Shown here: piece after piece, positions 61,444 to 64,000 of the stretch
Position numbering within the stretch: position 1 is the stretch's first letter
How the letters are laid out: each line of letters opens with the position of its first letter
Assembly: GCF_016798325.1 (NCBI RefSeq)
Contig: NZ_JAERVO010000002.1
Span: 1 to 64,000, forward strand
Reading direction: 5' to 3'
DNA: 64,000 bases
From: Marinobacter mangrovi
Lineage (GTDB): Bacteria; Pseudomonadota; Gammaproteobacteria; Pseudomonadales; Oleiphilaceae
Notes under the pieces: generated by a model
What the model saw: only the letters and a program-made list of their open reading frames with translations
Database searches by the model: none
What the model was told of the DNA's origin: nothing
Made by a program: the position numbers and the translations under genes

Positions 61444-63846
61444 TCACTCCGGTTGCAACGATTCTTTTGCATCGTCGAATAATGGCGCGTCCGGGGCGGC
61501 TCCCGTCAATCGGGCCTGTCGGCGCCGCACGGCGATGTTAAGCAGGGCTCGCAGCTGGGACGGTCGGACAACCGGCGTCAATGCAATCCAGTCGCCGGGC
61601 AGGGCGGTGTCGGGTTTGCTGGTGCAGGCTGCTACGGTCCCTTGGGCGAACTGTCGTAAGGCTTCCTGAGACAGCGCCGCCTCGCTCAGGCGGGGCGGGT
61701 CGCAGAGCAGTACCGACGGTGCCGGGGTGGCGGACTGCGCCGCCTCGATGGACCCGAAGGTCTGCACCGGGCAATGCCATTTCCGGAATCGTTCGCTCAG
61801 GTCATCCTGCAGTGTCCGGTCCTGGAAAACCAGTGCCACGATGGGGTTGTCCTCCGGGAAAGTCGTCGTGATTTGCCGTGGCGAGCGTTCCGTCAGGCGG
61901 GGGATGCTGATGGTGAAACGGCTTCCACGGCCCGGCTCAGACCTTATCGTGACCGGATGATCCAGCAACTCCGAGATGTGCCGGACGATGGACAGACCGA
62001 TCCCTGAGCCTTCCGATTGTTCCGATACCGTTGCTGAGCGTTGATAGATGTCGAAAATGTGCTCGTGCGCGGCCAGTTCGATGCCGGATCCGGTATCCAG
62101 AACCTGGATATCAATCCGTGAGCCTCGTCGTCGACAGCCGACAACCACCCGGCCGGATGCCGTGTATTTGATGGCGTTGGAGATCAGGTTGCGCAGCATG
62201 CGCTCCAGCAACAGCGGGTCACTGAAGGCCGTCAGCGAACAGTCATGAAACGTCAGTCGAAGACCTTTCTCCGCGGCGTGTACCCCGTATTCATGCTGCA
62301 AACGTGAAAACAGATCGGCGAGGTGGATGGGCTTGAATTGCGGTTGGATGCCTCCGGCTTCCAGCTTGCTCAGATCCATGATGGCCTTGAAAGAGTCGCG
62401 CATCTGCCGATGCGTGTTCTTGAGACGAAAGAAGATTTTCTGGCCGTCCAGCCCCTGGACGTGCGGTTTGAGGTGATCCAGGAAAAGACTCATCGAGTGC
62501 AGTGGCTGGTTCAGGTCGTGACTGCTCTGGGCGATGAAGCGGGATTTGGCCTGGCTGATAAACTCGGTTTTCAGCTTTTCCTCCCCCATCTTTTTGATCC
62601 GCAATATCAACGCGATCGTGTGCAGGAACATGTGCAGGACCAGCCCGTAAAGGACGAGGATACTTCTATAGGAAGGCCCGATTTCTTCGGTTGGCTGCTG
62701 GGAGCTGTGTATCGACAGGAGGACATGGGCCACGGAAAGCATGGGGACGATCCAACCCAGGAGATAAATAATATAGTAACGACCTTCGGTTCGAACCTTG
62801 GCAATACCGGAGGCGATAATGACGATCCAGACAACCGCGTAGTTCACGGATATGAGGATCACATTCGTGCGTGCAGAAACGAACATGTTGGCCACACACA
62901 TCAGCAAGGTAATGACCCCCGCCCCGACAAAGAAGGGGTACCACCCTGCCGATGTCCGTTTGATACGAAGAAACCCGGCCGCGAACAGGAGTTGGGTGAT
63001 CAGTGTCGATGCCAACAGGATCCAGTAGATGTTCGTTCTTTCGTGGTTCGATGGCCAAAAGAGGGTGGGGGCACCGCTGTGCCACAGATAATAGACCAGC
63101 AGCAGTAGCGACGATAAGGCCGCCCACAGGAACACGTTTCCCAGCGTCAGCAACCAGCAGGTGAGACCGACGAGGGTGAGCCCAAGAGCGATACCAATGG
63201 CCAGCTTGAAGGCGTAATCCATCTGGGCCGTCCACAGCTTGTAATGGCCGAGGCTCATCAACCCGATATAAGGCTGAATAGCAACAAATCCGGCCTCCAG
63301 CTCGATAATGATCTGGTACGACTCTCCCGGACTTAGCGTCAAAGGGATCGCCCGGCCCGTTGTGTTGGTCGCCGTGGTGTCCTTAGTGCGCCCCTGTTCG
63401 TCAAACGTCCTGTATTCCTGACTGTGAGGACCGCGGATCAGTACCCTGGGCTGCACATTCCCGAAGTTACTGATGTGTAGCATCCACTGGTCGTTTTCCG
63501 TGAGGTTTGTGACATGGGTGTAGAGCCAATAGCGGTGGTGCTGCCTGAAATCGGGTGTCAGTCCGAACGGGTGGGCGTCAGGGGAGCGTTCGGGCGCATT
63601 CTCCAACCGTTGCCCGGTTGGTGCCGGAATGAAACCGGACGAGTGCTTCAGGGACTCCAGAGGATACTGGGCGTCCAGTTGACTCAATTTCAACGGGGAG
63701 AAAACGCTGCCGGCAGACTGTGTGGGGGCATCGAACGATGTCGCCTGCACGCAAAAACACGCCAGCAGCAACAGCGCCAGACACCCGATCAGGGGTAAAC
63801 AGCTTGTGGAAAACCGGCCAGTGCGGCGCGAGGCGTGTCGAGTCAT
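61444..63846 (-). CDS. 7TMR-DISM sensor histidine kinase with degenerate receiver-like tail
   Basis: The 800-residue kinase has, in order: signal peptide (cleaved near VQA), an extracytoplasmic 7TMR-DISMED2 domain (about 55-190), seven membrane helices (about 210-420), and HisKA with phospho-acceptor His443 (SSHDLNQPLH). The HATPase domain (N557 in NLISNAIKY, DTGSGI at 584, GSGIGLS at 613) precedes a 130-residue tail (about 668-780) like a receiver but lacking the acidic pair and lysine. The DISM domain usually senses a carbohydrate or other small ligand. It is the first gene of the operon with the LuxR-type regulator. Confidence 0.9.
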   Translation of the reverse strand: MTRHASRRTGRFSTSCLPLIGCLALLLLACFCVQATSFDAPTQSAGSVFSPLKLSQLDAQYPLESLKHSSGFIPAPTGQRLENAPERSPDAHPFGLTPDFRQHHRYWLYTHVTNLTENDQWMLHISNFGNVQPRVLIRGPHSQEYRTFDEQGRTKDTTATNTTGRAIPLTLSPGESYQIIIELEAGFVAIQPYIGLMSLGHYKLWTAQMDYAFKLAIGIALGLTLVGLTCWLLTLGNVFLWAALSSLLLLVYYLWHSGAPTLFWPSNHERTNIYWILLASTLITQLLFAAGFLRIKRTSAGWYPFFVGAGVITLLMCVANMFVSARTNVILISVNYAVVWIVIIASGIAKVRTEGRYYIIYLLGWIVPMLSVAHVLLSIHSSQQPTEEIGPSYRSILVLYGLVLHMFLHTIALILRIKKMGEEKLKTEFISQAKSRFIAQSSHDLNQPLHSMSLFLDHLKPHVQGLDGQKIFFRLKNTHRQMRDSFKAIMDLSKLEAGGIQPQFKPIHLADLFSRLQHEYGVHAAEKGLRLTFHDCSLTAFSDPLLLERMLRNLISNAIKYTASGRVVVGCRRRGSRIDIQVLDTGSGIELAAHEHIFDIYQRSATVSEQSEGSGIGLSIVRHISELLDHPVTIRSEPGRGSRFTISIPRLTERSPRQITTTFPEDNPIVALVFQDRTLQDDLSERFRKWHCPVQTFGSIEAAQSATPAPSVLLCDPPRLSEAALSQEALRQFAQGTVAACTSKPDTALPGDWIALTPVVRPSQLRALLNIAVRRRQARLTGAAPDAPLFDDAKESLQPE

Positions 63847-64000
63847 GCCACTTCCCAGGGGCCTTCTGGAAAAGTCAGTGGTAGCAACGGATTATCGGGT
63901 GGGCTGTGAGTGAAAACGGGCCGGAGTCACCACAGCCGATCGTCGCGAAAGCCGCACACGTTTCGTACTTTACCCGATATCCGTCAGGTACTCACTCTTC
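63847..64000. other. Upstream region of the kinase operon, window edge
   Basis: No gene is seen in these 154 bases. They presumably hold the kinase promoter. Confidence 0.4.

Overview
The window looks like a chromosomal stretch of a marine gammaproteobacterium of the Marinobacter/Oceanospirillales kind. This is inferred from gene families and a fairly high, even G+C in the core genes: a MaeA-type malic enzyme, a RadD helicase, a DcaP-type porin, a PF10118 metal hydrolase, a PEP-CTERM protein and many solitary regulators. No tRNA, rRNA, CRISPR array, integrase or phage block is visible. Several patches are more A+T-rich and look acquired: about 1-2760, 4400-5780, 25400-27300 and 36650-40200.

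Layout. Positions 1-5.8 kb are accessory: a PD-(D/E)XK-like nuclease, a divergent LRAT-fold/XRE pair in which both products have a hydrophobic C-terminal tail, a yafJ-type amidotransferase gene broken by a RAYT element with 24-bp inverted ends, and a DUF6708-like membrane protein overlapping a truncated frame. From 5.9-12.7 kb there are regulator/enzyme pairs: LysR with MFS and alpha/beta hydrolase, LysR with a secreted metallo-beta-lactamase-fold enzyme, and HxlR with a glutathione transferase. From 12.8-17.6 kb lie a seven-repeat FG-GAP lipoprotein, an acyl-CoA synthetase and an SDR. From 17.7-22.9 kb is a LacI-controlled cluster (aldolase, NRAMP-fold transporter lacking the metal ligands, porin) with a strong promoter and three CG-centred operator units exactly 12 bp apart. 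I consider this the best candidate for an undescribed uptake and catabolic system.

From 23-36.7 kb are housekeeping and stress genes: metal hydrolase and AraC regulator, a lysE remnant, hipBA next to radD, metY, maeA, a WYL regulator, GST, SlyD, dienelactone hydrolase and a YfcE-like phosphoesterase. From 36.8-39.7 kb is an unknown minus-strand operon of two lipoproteins around a membrane protein. From 40-47 kb are two orphan periplasmic binding proteins, a DUF6635-like protein, an ArnT-like glycosyltransferase, a cold-shock protein and YqeY.

From 47-52 kb are an enoyl-CoA hydratase-like protein missing both catalytic glutamates and a probable phosphate-starvation pair (secreted OB-fold protein and CpdB nucleotidase) behind a three-unit Pho-box-like repeat. 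From 52-64 kb are an SDR/RidA pair divergent from a TetR regulator with three matching palindromes, an isocitrate dehydrogenase with a tandemly duplicated small domain, an SRPBCC protein, an Na+/H+ antiporter, Nei, DgkA, a PEP-CTERM protein behind a well-spaced sigma-54 promoter, and a LuxR-type response regulator with its 7TMR-DISM histidine kinase.

Protein calls rest on motif and family recognition by eye; no database search was run.
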